Origin: Anthoceros angustus
Taxonomy: Eukaryota > Streptophyta > Anthocerotopsida > Anthocerotales > Anthocerotaceae
Direction: 5' to 3'
Assembly (NCBI GenBank): GCA_010909165.1
Contig: MU008180.1
Coordinates: 371,884-435,883 of the forward strand
Length of the DNA: 64,000 nt
Below are positions 22,201 through 33,488 of this stretch, piece by piece. The notes under the pieces are model-generated. The model did not search any database and was not told the origin of the DNA. It saw only the letters and a list, made by a program, of their open reading frames with translations. Within the stretch, counting starts at the first letter, position 1, and the number at the start of each line of letters is the position of its first letter. The position numbers and the translations under genes are program-made.

Positions 22201-24225
22201 AAAGTCCACGATGCAGAGAACACATCATGTCAATAGAAGGCATAAACAAGTTCTGACGGCATCAACAAATAGATCCTACCTTGAAAATCCAGCATCGGTT
22301 TGTGGCGGTGACGCTCGCCAAAGATCGAGGGCACCGAGCCATGGTCACCGTAATCATCGTTACGGCTCTTGTTCGTGTAATACCCATCAAGACCAGCTTC
22401 GCCATTGTCTTCATATATTTTGAGAGCATTCCTTTGGATACCCGGAGTTTTGCATACCAAGCCTACTCAGAGAAAATTAAAGTTAGCACGTCCAATGGAA
22501 CACAAACCTAGAACCCTTATCAAAAGATACTTACATTCGATCTTGGATTATCGATGGGAGAATTGAAAAGAAACCCTTGGATAGATATATTCTTGTCATT
22601 TGCGTCCACTTTGGACAATGGTCAATGACGGCTTTAAATGTTTGAATAACATCCACCTCATAGTTTTTCACTTTTGGCGGAAGTGCTCACTCGTAGTTGC
22701 ATATCAACTTTGTAATTCTTGAATGTCGTTCCTCGTATCTGCGAGGCAACACAAGGAGGGTATTACAACACAAACAAGGTATCATACACAGTATTACCAC
22801 ACAACAAAGCATCAATCAAAACATGGACAAACGTCGTACAAAACGCCTCGAATCCAAGAGAATGAGAAGTCCCTGATTAACAGGTTGTGCAATTCCTCCC
22901 CGCCACGTACTCCGAAACGATTCATGCAAAATATGCACACCTATTCAGAAAACACTGAATCGTTAGAAGCAAACAACGAAGTATTGCAAAATGCACACAA
23001 GAAGCTAGGAATCAGAACACAAACCTTTTCTGGGCGCCTCGCCCAAAAGAACATTGATGGTCACTGGGCAAGAATTGTCTCTCATCATCATCGATATCGG
23101 TTTCACCACCTTTTCGACGATACTATACCAAGGTCTTTACTGATTTTCATGGAAGCAACAAGTGCAGCCTGACAACCATTGAACACGCCGTGAAACATAT
23201 TGATCACAGCACATCAGACCCAAGACGGCTTTGCTCCAGAACACACTTCCTTATCAAAATGCGATTGAACCCTCGAAAGAAGGACATCAACCTGCACCAA
23301 TATACGAAATCAGCACATAAAATGAAAAGAAACACAACGGAATAACAGAAAGGGATGAAGACTTACGTTTCAGGAGAGAATCTTGAGTTGTCTTTTAAGT
23401 TCCGAACTTGGTGGAAAAACGGTATCAATATAAGGTTCAAGTCCTTGTGAGGAATGTCCTCTATTGCACTATCCCAACCCCTCACACCACTCACTTTCAT
23501 GAAAGACTTAAGACGACTCCGGCACCAATTATTTTGGCGTTTGGACTTGTCCTCACCACCACTCATTGCATCATTCACGGCTCCCTCAGGAATCGAGGGG
23601 TCAAACCCTTGGTCCCTAAAATGGGCCTCATCTTCAATTTCTTCCATGCCCATAGCAAAATCATCCTCGGGATCAGCAGACCTCATTCTCTCAAACATAT
23701 CAATACACTCGGTCGTGATAACTTGAGTTCGGGGAGCGACCGGAATGGAAAACTCACCGGTGAAAGGAATTGAGACTTATCTTGCTGCAGGAGCAGCCAC
23801 ACCATTTCGAGATCGTAGGCATGCTTTCGCGCAAGGACCATGGAATCGAGTAATCGATGGACATTCTCACCAACAAACTTAACCCCTCTCTCGAAGCAGG
23901 ACAATAGTTAGTAATCTCTGACAAGGGACCCTCCACCAAGGGCACAGGTCGGGTGTCAACCCTTCTTCTCTTCCGAGCAAATTCAAGACGGGCATCCTCC
24001 TTGGATGAAAAGTGCCTTGGCGGTTTGGGAATGGACTTTTCGGCACCAAATATGTCCTCACTATGCACAAGGACACCGTCAACTTTACCATCATCCTGCA
24101 GAGGGTGGGTTGCGCAGAACGATGGCTGTTTTAACACGTTGTCGAGTGTACGGCTTGGACATGACTTGAGACAAAGGTGCACTTCTTGCCCGGTCCAAGC
24201 CCAGTGGGTTTTCTTTTAGAGCCAT
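19262..24225 (-). CDS. Minus-strand multi-exon locus of unknown function (tyrosine-recombinase-like start)
   Basis: A run of exon-like open segments with good splice sites reads from an ATG at 24225 downward. They are 24225-23367 (donor GTAAGT), 23290-about 23205, 22463-22280, about 22165-22038 (donor GTAAGT), a threefold repeated set at 21.9-20.35 kb, about 20283-19853 (donor GTAAGT), about 19769-19629 and about 19410-19320. Where tested, splicing keeps frame: AC plus G joins PET to LMSFF, and AA plus G joins GKPYK to FSTF. Some exons contain frameshifts, so the product is probably not intact. Treating this as one gene is an inference; it may be a decayed transposon joined to host exons. Confidence 0.4.
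19853..20283 (-). CDS. Coiled-coil exon (Gln/Glu/Lys/Arg-rich)
   Basis: The exon reads DTPIALDMVERHGVEKGG, then a charged helix with ITRERENDRRIEKG and, after a one-base frame change near 20085, KQREKALEIQRRKNVERRQE, FKQQEKLKQQQKEQQEMRRL and QWERQQK. It ends GKPYK at a GTAAGT donor. The strong heptad-compatible composition indicates a long coiled coil. Function unknown. Confidence 0.5.
20351..21915 (-). repeat. Three tandem copies of a three-exon cassette, period about 526-557 bp
   Basis: Each unit on the minus strand carries three short exon-like segments with splice sites: alpha (PHFNIDGALSVVEVMPSQLE), beta (TVTTLAIHHESRALCQ, donor GTTAGT) and gamma (KVVLKILIDNADQLG..IQHRHVEK, donor GTTAAG). 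For unit 1, gamma is 20495-20600 and beta 20684-20751; alpha of unit 2 is 20851-20918. Gamma exons of units 2 and 3 begin at 21052 and 21578. The concatenated repeat is about 80 codons and is helical in appearance, possibly ARM/HEAT-like. Units 1 and 3 carry small indels. Confidence 0.7.
22280..22463 (-). CDS. Exon possibly holding part of the recombinase catalytic region
   Basis: A 184-bp exon bounded by an ag acceptor and a GTAGGA donor reads GLDGYYTNKSRN. This recalls the YTNHSxR box II motif (H/K-x-x-R) of eukaryotic tyrosine recombinases. The rest of the exon does not clearly match, and an alternative frame is also largely open. Treat as tentative. Confidence 0.3.
23205..24225 (-). CDS. 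Exons resembling the N-terminal core-binding part of a tyrosine recombinase (Crypton/DUF3504-like)
   Basis: The protein begins MALKENPLGLDRARSAP, contains a basic FARKRRRVDTRPVPLVEGP stretch, and ends the first exon with KSFMKVSGVRGW, IPHKDLNLILIPFFHQVRNL and NSRFSPET. The next exon continues LMSFFRGFNRIL. The pattern L..FF..VR..D...F.P.TL.SF.RG..R.L is that of the SAM-like core-binding domain in Crypton and ZMYM/DUF3504 recombinases. A frameshift after PPSAG near 24090 separates the N-terminus from the rest. Catalytic residues are not shown with certainty. Confidence 0.4.
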
Positions 24226-25849
24226 CGCAACACCGGAGAAGTCATCGAACAACGTTGAGATGTACAAACAACATAACAGATAACAAACGAAAAGAAAGAA
24301 CTCACATGCCTTGAACCGTCGGATGAGAACTGCTGGAAGGTCTAAAAGTTGATTATCGACGGTCTAGACAAGAGAGGATATGAAGTGCCCCAAAACACAA
24401 CTTGGGGCTAGACATTGTTAGAGTTGTTATTCCTTCCACTTTCTAAGGATGACACATAGAACACTCAAAATACACCACATATGGGAAAAATAAAGTGAAA
24501 ACCCTTTTTCAAGTACAACAAGAGTTAGACGTACAAACAACCATAGATGTACAACATATACATCAGACCACACAAGTAAAACAATCAACTGCTCATTGGA
24601 CAACACAGACTCATCCATGCCACACAACAACACATCTTTCTTGATTGGAATCAGGAAAACATCCAAAGATGTTCGGAGGCAAACCCTCCGAAACGTTGCA
24701 CACTTCAATACCTGCACATAAACACCGGTCTATGAGATTAAGCTCCAAGATATGCACACAATACACCATGCCCAATCCAGATTCACTTTTCAATGCACAC
24801 AAGTACAGATAAGCTGATTACCAAATCTACAGCAAACGGGGTCTTCAACGACAAAACACGATGTACAACGAAAAGAAAGAACTCACATGCCTTGAACAAC
24901 AAAGTCAACTTATAACGACTCTAAAGAGACAAACCGCTTAATACCATCGCTAAGCATTAATAAGCAAAAGCTACTTAAATGAATACATCTGCATCATATT
25001 CAAAGAGAATCAACCTGCATAAAAACAAAATATTGAAAGTTCACGAGACAAACAACCTTCAAAAGGAAGAAAGCAGTAGACGGATGATAACATACAACGA
25101 ACAACAACAACAAAGTAAGAACAACGCTTGATAAAAACTAAGTCACAACAACACTACACAGAGACAAACAAAGTACAGAAACCTTACGAACGAAGTCAAG
25201 TAGGATCACATGACAGAGAAGACAAGAAAACAAAGTAGACGGATGATAACATACAACGAAACCAGAGGACAACAATGGAGCATATATAGGGACACTTCCA
25301 ACAAGCAAACAAAAGGATTGAAACAGAAGGAGAAATAAAGATACTATTATCACAAATGCATCAGAACTGAACAGAACTCAACCGAGCTGCAACACTCAAA
25401 AGCTCTAAGTCAAAGAGAGTTACTGGTCGTTTTCATAAAAGGAACCAGAGGGACTGGTCGTTTTCATAAAAACGAAGCAGCCACCATTGACGCTGGCTTC
25501 AACAACAAACACGATGTACAACAAACAACAACAATACAGCAACAAGAAAAGGAACGGAGAGCGTATCGGCAAAGACAAATCGGATAACAATTGAGCATCA
25601 GAGACATCTTCTAGCAATATAGACAAGCACACACAGGCAAAGAACAAGATCAACATCGACCGGGGAAAGACACAAGCCGCGTAAGGCCAAGACCGGAAAG
25701 CGAGCGCCGAATACACTACCGCCGTAACATTGACAGCATCAAAACCGCACAAAACAACAAGAGCCAAAACAATAGACAAGGAGGCAACAGACAAGCGTAA
25801 GCGCAAATGAACAACGATTTCAAAAGGGAGCGATAGACCTTAACCTTTA
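24226..25849. other. A/C-rich spacer without a recognised gene
   Basis: The plus strand is strongly enriched in A and C (aacaac, acaaac runs) and G/T-poor. Short direct repeats occur: aaagaaagaactcacatgcc at about 24290 and 24872, gtagacggatgataacatac at about 25077 and 25231, and actggtcgttttcataaaa near 25420 and 25452. No reading frame is convincing. Confidence 0.5.
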
Positions 25850-26398
25850 GCGAGCGAAACCTTGGCCTTGTGTCAAAACACCTTGGCCTTGGACTAAGCA
25901 ACAACCCGGCCTTAGAAGCAAAGACCTTGACCTTCGGGCCTGGAAACCTTGGCCTTGAAAAACAACCTTCAAAGCAGAGAGCAAAAGCGACTTTGCCTTG
26001 AACAAACTTACAGAGACCTTGGCCTTGAGCGAAGGCTCATAGGCCTTAGCCTTTGGAGAAGGCTGAAAGAACGCTCAAAAATTGAACAAAGGCCTAAGCC
26101 TAGCGAGCCTAAACACCTTGGCCTTGAAGGCGGCTACAAAAGGGCTTAGCCTTGGGCGAGCACAGAAACAACCTTGCTGCGAAACTAGAACTAGACAGCT
26201 CCTAAGCCTTGGGAGCAAAGCCTGGATGGCCTTGGCCTACGAAAGACAGCAGAGGCCGTGGCCTTCGAAACACAGAACGGAATACCTTGGCCTGCGAAAC
26301 TAAACACTGGACAAAACGCCTAAGCCTGCGGAGCAGAGGCTGGACCACTTGGGCCTTCGAAAGGAAGAAAGCAAAAAGATCTTGGGCTTTGGAGAAGA
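25850..26398. repeat. Degenerate minisatellite built on accttggcctt
   Basis: The motif cttggcctt or its variants (ccttagcctt, ccttcgggcct, cgtggccttcg) recurs about every 25-45 bases, often followed by ga-rich sequence. More than fifteen copies can be counted by eye. Copies are too degenerate for a fixed period. Confidence 0.75.
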
Positions 26399-26460
26399 CG
26401 TTTATATAGGCCAGCAAACCCTAAACATTCTCCCTCTGCCGGCGCCGCCGTTCTCTCTCT
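26399..26460 (+). promoter_or_regulatory. Promoter-like TATA box and telo-box
   Basis: tttatatagg (26400-26409) is followed by aaaccctaaa (26417-26426), the telo-box element common in plant promoters of translation-related genes, and by a pyrimidine-rich ctccctctgccg and gttctctctct stretch. The orientation points into the repeat array at 26.7-28.9 kb. No transcription unit has been shown. Confidence 0.45.
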
Positions 26461-26739
26461 ACCAAAGCTGATTTGAATTAACCGAACCTAAGATTCCGAG
26501 CCGGAATCCAAACTCATTTCGTCACGGTTTTACCGCCACTGCTCAACCAAACCTAGGTTACGGATTCCAAACCTAGCCTAACCGCACCAAACCTAATCTC
26601 CGAGCCCGAACGGGCGAAGTAAGCTACCGTCCAACCACATCACGCACTTACCGAACCATCTAGAACCCTAAGTTTTGACTTAGCCACATAGGGTTTACAT
26701 TCCGCCCGCCCAACCGCCCGCGGCTCTTCCTGAAGTCGA

Positions 26740-28860
26740 TCTTGTGACCTTTGGCGGTCGGCATCATTCTGATCGAACCTTGCAGTGTGTTCCGCAGTTT
26801 GGCTGGCGTCCTCGGGGAAGCTCTGACGCAATCGGCTCCACTTTCCCTTCACTGCCCACCACACGTACCTGGCGTCTGATGGGCTTCTTTCTTCAGTCGC
26901 CTAGTCTCTGGTTCCAGTCCCTCAATTGCATGTGTCATTCAATTGCACTCTCTGATATTGGTTCTGCTAGAAACTATCTGATCAAGTCTCTTTTTGCAGC
27001 TCACACCGGTGGCATCCAGCTTACGCTTAGCTCCTGCCAGGCTGCTCTTCACCAAGTCGATGCTGACGACCTTTGGCGGTCGGCATCCGGGTTTACGATC
27101 GCTGCCTTCGCAGTGTGTTCCTGATTTGGGTGGTGTCCTCGGGAAGCTCGCAATCGGCTCCACTTTCCTTCATCTAGGTCGCCCACCACGCATCAAGCGT
27201 CGATGGGCTTCTTTCTTGATCGCCTAGTCTCGGTTCCAGTCCCTCAATTGCATGTGTCATTCAATTGCACTCGATATTGGTTCTGGAAACTATCTGATCA
27301 AGTCTCTTTTTGCAGCTCACACCGGTGGCATCTCGCTTACGCTTAGCTCCTGCCGCCGCCAATTGGACAACAAGAAGTCTCGTTTTGGCTTCCTCCGTAG
27401 GTGCGACAGTAACGTCGTGTCGGTTCTCCTTACCTCCTTCGTTTTACCCCTTTCGCCCACACCCAGCTATCTCGTGGGCTCTTCCTTCCAGCCTTTGTTT
27501 CGTGGATAAGCTTTAATTGCCGAATACTGCATCAACTGAATAACATTTGGCTTCTTTCTTCAAGTCTCTCGGTTCCAGTCCCTCAATTGCATGTGTCATT
27601 CAATTGCACTCTCTGATATTGGTTCTGCTGGAAACTATCTGATCAAGTCTCTTTTTGCAGCCCACACCGGTGGCATCCAGCTTACGCTTAGCTCCTGCCG
27701 CCGCCAATTGGACAACAAGAAGTCTCGTTTTGGCTTCCTCCGTAGGTGCGACGTCAAGCACAGTAACGTCGTGTCGGTTCTCCTTACCTCCTTCGTTTTA
27801 GCCCTTTCGCCCACACCCAGCTATCTCGTGGGCTCTTCCTTCCAGCCTTTGTTTGGATAAGCTTTAATTGCTGAGCAGTGCATCAACTGGAATAACATTT
27901 GGCTTCTTTCTTGATCGCCTAGTCTGGTTCCGGCCCTAGGTGTCATTCAATAGCACTCTCGACATCACCTGCTATCTATCGATCACGCCCCTTTTGCAGC
28001 CCACACCGGTGGCATCCACGCTTAGCTCACGCCAGCTCTTCACCAAGTCGATCTTGGCGACCTTTGGCGGTCGGCGGCATCCGTTCTGATCGTGCCTTCG
28101 CAGTGTGTGTTCCTGATTTGGGTGGTGTCCTCGAGGAAGCTCAGCGCAATCGGCTCCACTTTCCCTTCATCTAGTCGCCCACCACACGTGCACAGCGTCG
28201 ATGGGCTTCTTTCTTGATCGCCTAGTCTACGGTTCCAGTCCCTCAATTGCATGTGTCATTCAATTGCACTCTACGATATTGGTTCTGCTTGGAAACGATC
28301 AAGTCTCTTTTGCAGCTCACGGTGGCATCTCGCCACGCTTAGCTCCTGCCGCCAATTGGACAACAAGAAGTCTCGTTTGGCTTCCTCGTGGTGTCAAGAT
28401 GTGCGTGTCGGTTCTCCTTACCTCCTTCGTTTTAGCCCTTTCGCCCACACCCAGCTATCTCGTGGGCTCTTCCTTCCAGCCTTTGTTTCGTGGATAAGCT
28501 TTAATTGCTGAACGGCGCTGGCATCAACCTGGAATAACATTTGGGCTTCTTTCTTCAGTCGCCTAGTCTCTGGTTCCAGCCCCTAGGTGTCATTCAATAG
28601 CACTCTCTGATACTGGTTCTGCGCAATCTATCTGATCACGTCCCTTTTGCAGCCCACACCGGTGGCATCCAGTTTACGCTTAGCTCCTGCCGCCGCCAAT
28701 AGGACAACAAGAAGTCTCGTTTTGCTTCCTCCGTAGGTACGATGTCAAGCACACTAATGTCGTGTCGGTTCTCCTTACCTCCTGTTTTAGCCCTTTCGCC
28801 CACACCCAGCTATCTTGTGGGCTCTTCCTTCCAGCCTTTGCGTTGTGGATAAGCTTTCAT
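26740..28860 (+). repeat. Tandem array of about 300-350-bp units, two unit types
   Basis: Units begin near 26880, 27204, 27546, 27899, 28202 and 28546 with the phrase ggcttctttctt. They share ggttccagtccctcaattgc, tttttgcagctcacaccggt and gcttagctcctgcc. Two forms follow: one with cctttggcggtcggcatcc and ggctccactttcc, the other with caattggacaacaagaagtc and ctcgtgggctcttccttcca. The second form has an open frame (LDNKKSRFGFLRRCD) after an acceptor-like tttttgcag. It may be satellite DNA or amplified exons. Many unit differences sit at CTG/CAG sites. Confidence 0.85.
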
Positions 28861-29699
28861 TGCTGTTGTGATTTTGCTGAAAAAACTGCCTTCTTATCCT
28901 GTGATTAGTGACTGCAGAAAGTTTCAGAGCCCAGCGCTGCACAAAGCCCCTTTAGGGTACAGCGTTGCAAGAAGCCCTCAGGGACATTAACAACCCTCCA
29001 GGTAGCGAAACTGGCCTTATTATCCTTTTCTTGTTTCCTTTTTCAAAGTCGGGCTACTGGTGATCAGTCTCAAGTTGTTGCTCTCTTGGTTCTTGTTTTG
29101 CTCTGTCATTGTTTTACTATTCCTTCTTACCCACATGGCTTGTCCCTGCCAGGTACCACTCTCTCCCTTCGGCGTGTCTGACCTGTGCATCCGACTGTAG
29201 GAGTTCCCAATTTCTGGGTTGCTTTGTATACCGAGGTGTAAGCCAGAGAGGCTCTTTGCCTGTACTTTGCTATAGTTGTCACACGTCACCAGTCCTCTTT
29301 TCGTGTGTTGGTCAGATTACTTCAAGTTTCTCTCGATACCGAAAAGGACCAGGTTTGTAAATCTAAATTGGTCTCCTGTCACATCCTCATTAGTTGGGCC
29401 TGATTGGTAAACTTGCATGGAGTCTTTGGTGGGCTAGTGTTTTTCAATGTGTTACATTTGTTATGCACTTAATAAACTCACGCCCTTCTCCTCCTCCAGG
29501 AATTCGAGTGTGGAACGCAAAAGTTTGGGCAACCAGTCCAAACTGGCCAGAAGACGAACAAGTTTGATTTTTTTTGGCTAAGACCGATTGAAGAGGAACA
29601 TGCGAGGAAAACTTCAAGATCTTGGAACTAGAGTTGTGGAATATTGTTAGGAAGGCAAAAGGATATCCCAGAGGAAAACGGGTCAAGCGATTTGCGCGT
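28861..29699. other. Unassigned DNA after the repeat array
   Basis: No gene is supported. An exon-like segment near 28930-29001 lies between a tttcag acceptor and a gtagcg donor, and pyrimidine-rich stretches suggest former introns. A minus-strand frame near 29704-29444 lacks motifs. Confidence 0.3.
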
Positions 29700-32600
29700 G
29701 GCACCGAAAGGTTGGTGGTGGCGGACTACCACCGTACCACACCTACGAGCCCGAGTAAGGAGCAGACCATCATGTAAGCATCACGCGTAGGTGACAAATC
29801 TCCAAAAGGAAACTTAGAATAAAGGGGATATCCACTATATATGCTCATCAATAGGGATAAATATATAGAGTAATTAGCAAGAGATTAATTAGGATAGCGG
29901 TAGGAAAATAGGTAGTATAGATATTAGGATTTTGTGAATGATGCACAATCTAGGGTTGTGTGGCCAGTGGCGCATCCAAAGGCAAAGTGCGCTTTGGGGC
30001 GCCAACTTCCTTCGAGCTAAGGCGAACTACCCCAAGAGATCGAGCCGGAGCGCAAAGAAGGAAGGAGAAGGCGCCATTGCCGCGCGCGACGCGCGAGGAG
30101 AGGAAGGCGCGAAGGAGAAGACCCCTAGTGGAAAAGGAGAAGAGAGGCGGCGGTGAGCGCTCAGCAAGCTCTTGAACAGGGAAAAGGGACACATTGAAGG
30201 AGCCACCGCAGAGAGCGGATGGAGCGCCGAAGCAAAGGCAAGGTGAAGGAGAGTGAGAGTAGAAGGAGGAAAATCGCGACCACCTGCCGGCGGCGCCTGG
30301 CTTAGGGAGAAGAAATCAAGAGGGGAAATCGGCAGCAGCCAGGAGGCTCAAGACAGGGCTAACGTGTGCTTGTGCCTCAGGTCGGGAGTCGCTGCCTGCG
30401 ACGAGAAAAGGAGTGTTTGGAGGTGAAGCTTGGAGCACACAACGCTTGGAATTGGGAAGTAATCCTCTTTGCTAGGAGCGTGGGAGTAAGGAAGGTGCCA
30501 TGCCTCGAGCTGGAAAAGGCAAGGGAAGGAGCCGCCTGGCAAGGGCTCTCCTCGCGAGGAGAAAAGGAAAGAAAGCAGCAGTGGGCCCGCTGTGGGAGGT
30601 GAACTTGTGATGCCCCAATTCACTTGCTTTGCGGGCAGCCAACCCCGAGATTTGGTTGATTTTCTGCAAGGAGGAGGAGAACATCCACTAGGATGGGTGT
30701 ATGGCCGCCAATGGGCCTACACCAATTTGGAATTGATTGAGGAGTGTTACATCAACCTCCATCAATCGGAAGCGCCCGCCGCACGGAAGGAATGCTAGAA
30801 CGGATCCGCTGGACCGTGGAGTATTCGACAGTGTATGGAAGACCGGAGGAAGAGAGCTCGAATTGCTCTCCTCGAAAGGTCGAATGGAGGAAGAGGACCC
30901 TCCGACATCCCGCAGGAGTTCCTTGACATGATGGATGGAGGAGTGAAGGCCCACGCCAAGAATGGCGGAAGACCGAGAGCATCAAGGAGTCAAGTGGAGG
31001 CTCTTCGCAAAGATTGTGCTGGGGTTGGTAAATTACCAACGCACTTCTTATTTCAAAGACCAACTTCCTCCAATTTTGTGGAAGATTTCCATGGGAGCCA
31101 AGCCGATTGGGGACTATCATGTATGAAGCGTACATACACCATCGAGAGAAGCTCCTCAAGCCAAATTCGGTGGATGAGGAAGGCCAATATACCTCAGCAC
31201 CTATTTGGTGCATTTATGGGAAACCGAGGGACTCTCACAAGCAAGGAGCTTGAAGATGCATGGCATCCCTTTGAGGTCATCCACCTCCGAGGTTGGAAAG
31301 GCCTTTGCCTTTTGCATTGCGAAGACGGTGGGAGGTCGACCTCCACAAAATGCTAGAAGCAAGAGGAGAAGGTCGGAGGCAACAAAGTTGCCGGAGTGGG
31401 AATCCTTTCCCCTGTGAGCAAGCAAGGGAGAGCAAGAGGAAGGCCGAGGAAGGCCGAATGGTGGTCTATGAGAGAAGGACCACGGGAGGGGTGACCCCAA
31501 GGGTGGGGAGTCCCCACCATCTCCTTTGTGCCTACGAGAGAGGCACCCTGCACTACCAGGGAGGCCACCCAAGGGGTGGGCACCACTGAGCCACCACCAT
31601 GGTAGGTAGGCGACTACCAGGGGGAGCAGCCCACAGGCGGGGTGCACCCCACGCCCGCCAGAAACAGCCTCACGGTGGAAGGGAAGGAGAAGCGCGAGGT
31701 GCCGCGAGCGGCGCTGGCCACCATCTCCGCTGGGTGGGGAGAGCGGATGGAGCGGCAGTGAAGGGGCCACGCGATGGCCCGGGGTGCAGGAGAGCTGGAA
31801 ATTTCCAGCGAAGAAAGAGGGTGGAATTAGGACCCCTAGGAGAATTGCTGAGCTTGTGAAGCACTCACCGTGGATTTGAAGGGGCTAGGGACCTAGCAGC
31901 CTCCTTGTGGGCATGCCAAGAGGAAGTGAAATCTCAAGACATGGCCGGAGGAAGGCAGGACCAAATGGCAATTGGAGGCCATGGAGTCCGATGAAAAGGC
32001 AGCCAAGCCGAAAGGTCAGGAGAAGCTCCAGCGACCTCATGGATGGCCGAGAAGGTCTGAGGAAGGTTGTCAAGTCAAGAAAGAGCCATTCGGCAACCAC
32101 CCAACGGATTCATGGAGATGTATAAGGAGCATTTTGCCCAATTAGAGCAAGAGAAGGGCAAAACAGAGGCTCGGAAGGAGAAGGTAGCGGTCCAAAGAAT
32201 GGCAGAGAGTGTGATGGCTACTCAAGCCATCAAAATCCGGACATGGGAAGAGTTGAGAAGGACCCAGTAATTTGGAAGAAGCGGAGAAGGAGAAGCTCAA
32301 GATCACAAGAATTAGGCGCGGGAAGATGCTTGGCAAGCGGAGAAGGAGGCTTGCCAGCAATAGGAATTGGAACAAAGGAGGTCCAGAGGAGGAGCGCCAC
32401 AAGAAGGTGGTGCAGAATCTTGGTAGTGAGAGCGATTTTGGGCGGACTATGCCCTTCGTGCAAAATTGGCCAGCCAATAAAGGAAGTGAGGGAGGAGAAT
32501 GACCTCCATGTCAAGGTGGGGAATTGACCACCTCAAGGGACGCCTACAAGGTAGGTGTGAAGATGGAGAGTGGCCCACGGAGATTGATGATCTCCAAATG

Positions 32601-33488
32601 CAATATCATAGCTTGGGGCTCACCTCCACAATAGAATTTTGAAGGCCAACAATGAGATCTTACGGTTGGCCAAGAGGAGGACATTGGGTCCTCATGATGA
32701 TGAAGGAGCTGCAACAAGTGCAGGAGGCCTCCGATTTTGATGAGGCCATCAAATGGACTCCGAGGAACTGAGGAGGAGGAGGAGACCGTGGCCGTGGGGT
32801 AGAGAGGCGCGAGAGCAAGGAGGGGAAAGCCCACCTCGGGGTCAACCTACTGGTGACCACCCTACCACGGTAGTCCGCCAGACTACCGTGGTAGGCGACT
32901 ACCACGGTAGTCCGCCATCACCGGTAGGGTCACCCAAGGGAGGAGCGGCCGTGGCGCCAAGGCCCCGCAAGATGAAGGAGCCGGGGTCCGAGTATACCCC
33001 TGAGGAGCAGCTGGGTGGTGGGAGAGACAACCCCACCGGAGGAGACTAAGGACGGGTCCGACCTCGAGGAAGGAGGGTGAGAAGTTCCCTCCCCGATAAG
33101 GGAGGAACCGGACCCGAGGAGGAGACCAACGCAAAAAGGGCCGGAGAGTTAGGAAGATCGCATGGTGGGGGAAGACTTAGGGTGCTCTATGATAGGTATG
33201 GACAAATCAACAAGGCAAGAGCAATGAGAGACTCAAGAAACCCTCACCGGGAGAGAAGGAAGGAAGAAGGAGATAGGGGACCGACTACCATGGTAGGTAG
33301 TCACCCCCGTAGTCCGCCGACTACCGCGGTAGGGTGCGATGAACGGGCGCGACCAGCGAGAGGCCGGAGAAAAAGGGCCGGAGAGTTAGGAAGAACTTCT
33401 GGTGGAGGCGGAGGAATCAGGCGCCGCCCGGAGATGGAGGAAGGGGCAGATTGTACTTGCCCCACACATCGAAGGCGACAAGATCCGG
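29700..33488 (+). mobile_element. Purine-rich DNA, probable interior of an LTR element (gag-like, decayed)
   Basis: The plus strand is extremely rich in G and A over 3.5 kb. Open pieces at 30592-30798 (FTCFAGSQPRDLVDFLQ, WAYTNLELIEECYINLHQ), 30835-31356 and 31907-32527 have gag-like charged composition but no diagnostic domain. It precedes the LTR-like unit at 33.5 kb, which suggests it is the internal region of an LTR element or a non-autonomous relative. It contains several inverted GACTACC..GGTAGTC motifs. The call rests on context and composition. Confidence 0.35.
32860..33334. repeat. Clustered GACTACC-NN-GGTAGTC inverted motifs
   Basis: Motifs with arms (GA)CTACC/GGTAG(TC) around a 2-base centre lie at 32862-32873, 32881-32894, 32897-32912, 33283-33296 and about 33319-33332, commonly separated by CGCC. 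Related copies occur near 29721 and 31600. Confidence 0.8.

Noticed and set aside
31201-31770. 189-codon minus-strand frame
   Set aside because: Pro/Ser/Gly-rich translation of the complement of purine-rich gag-like DNA; no domain.
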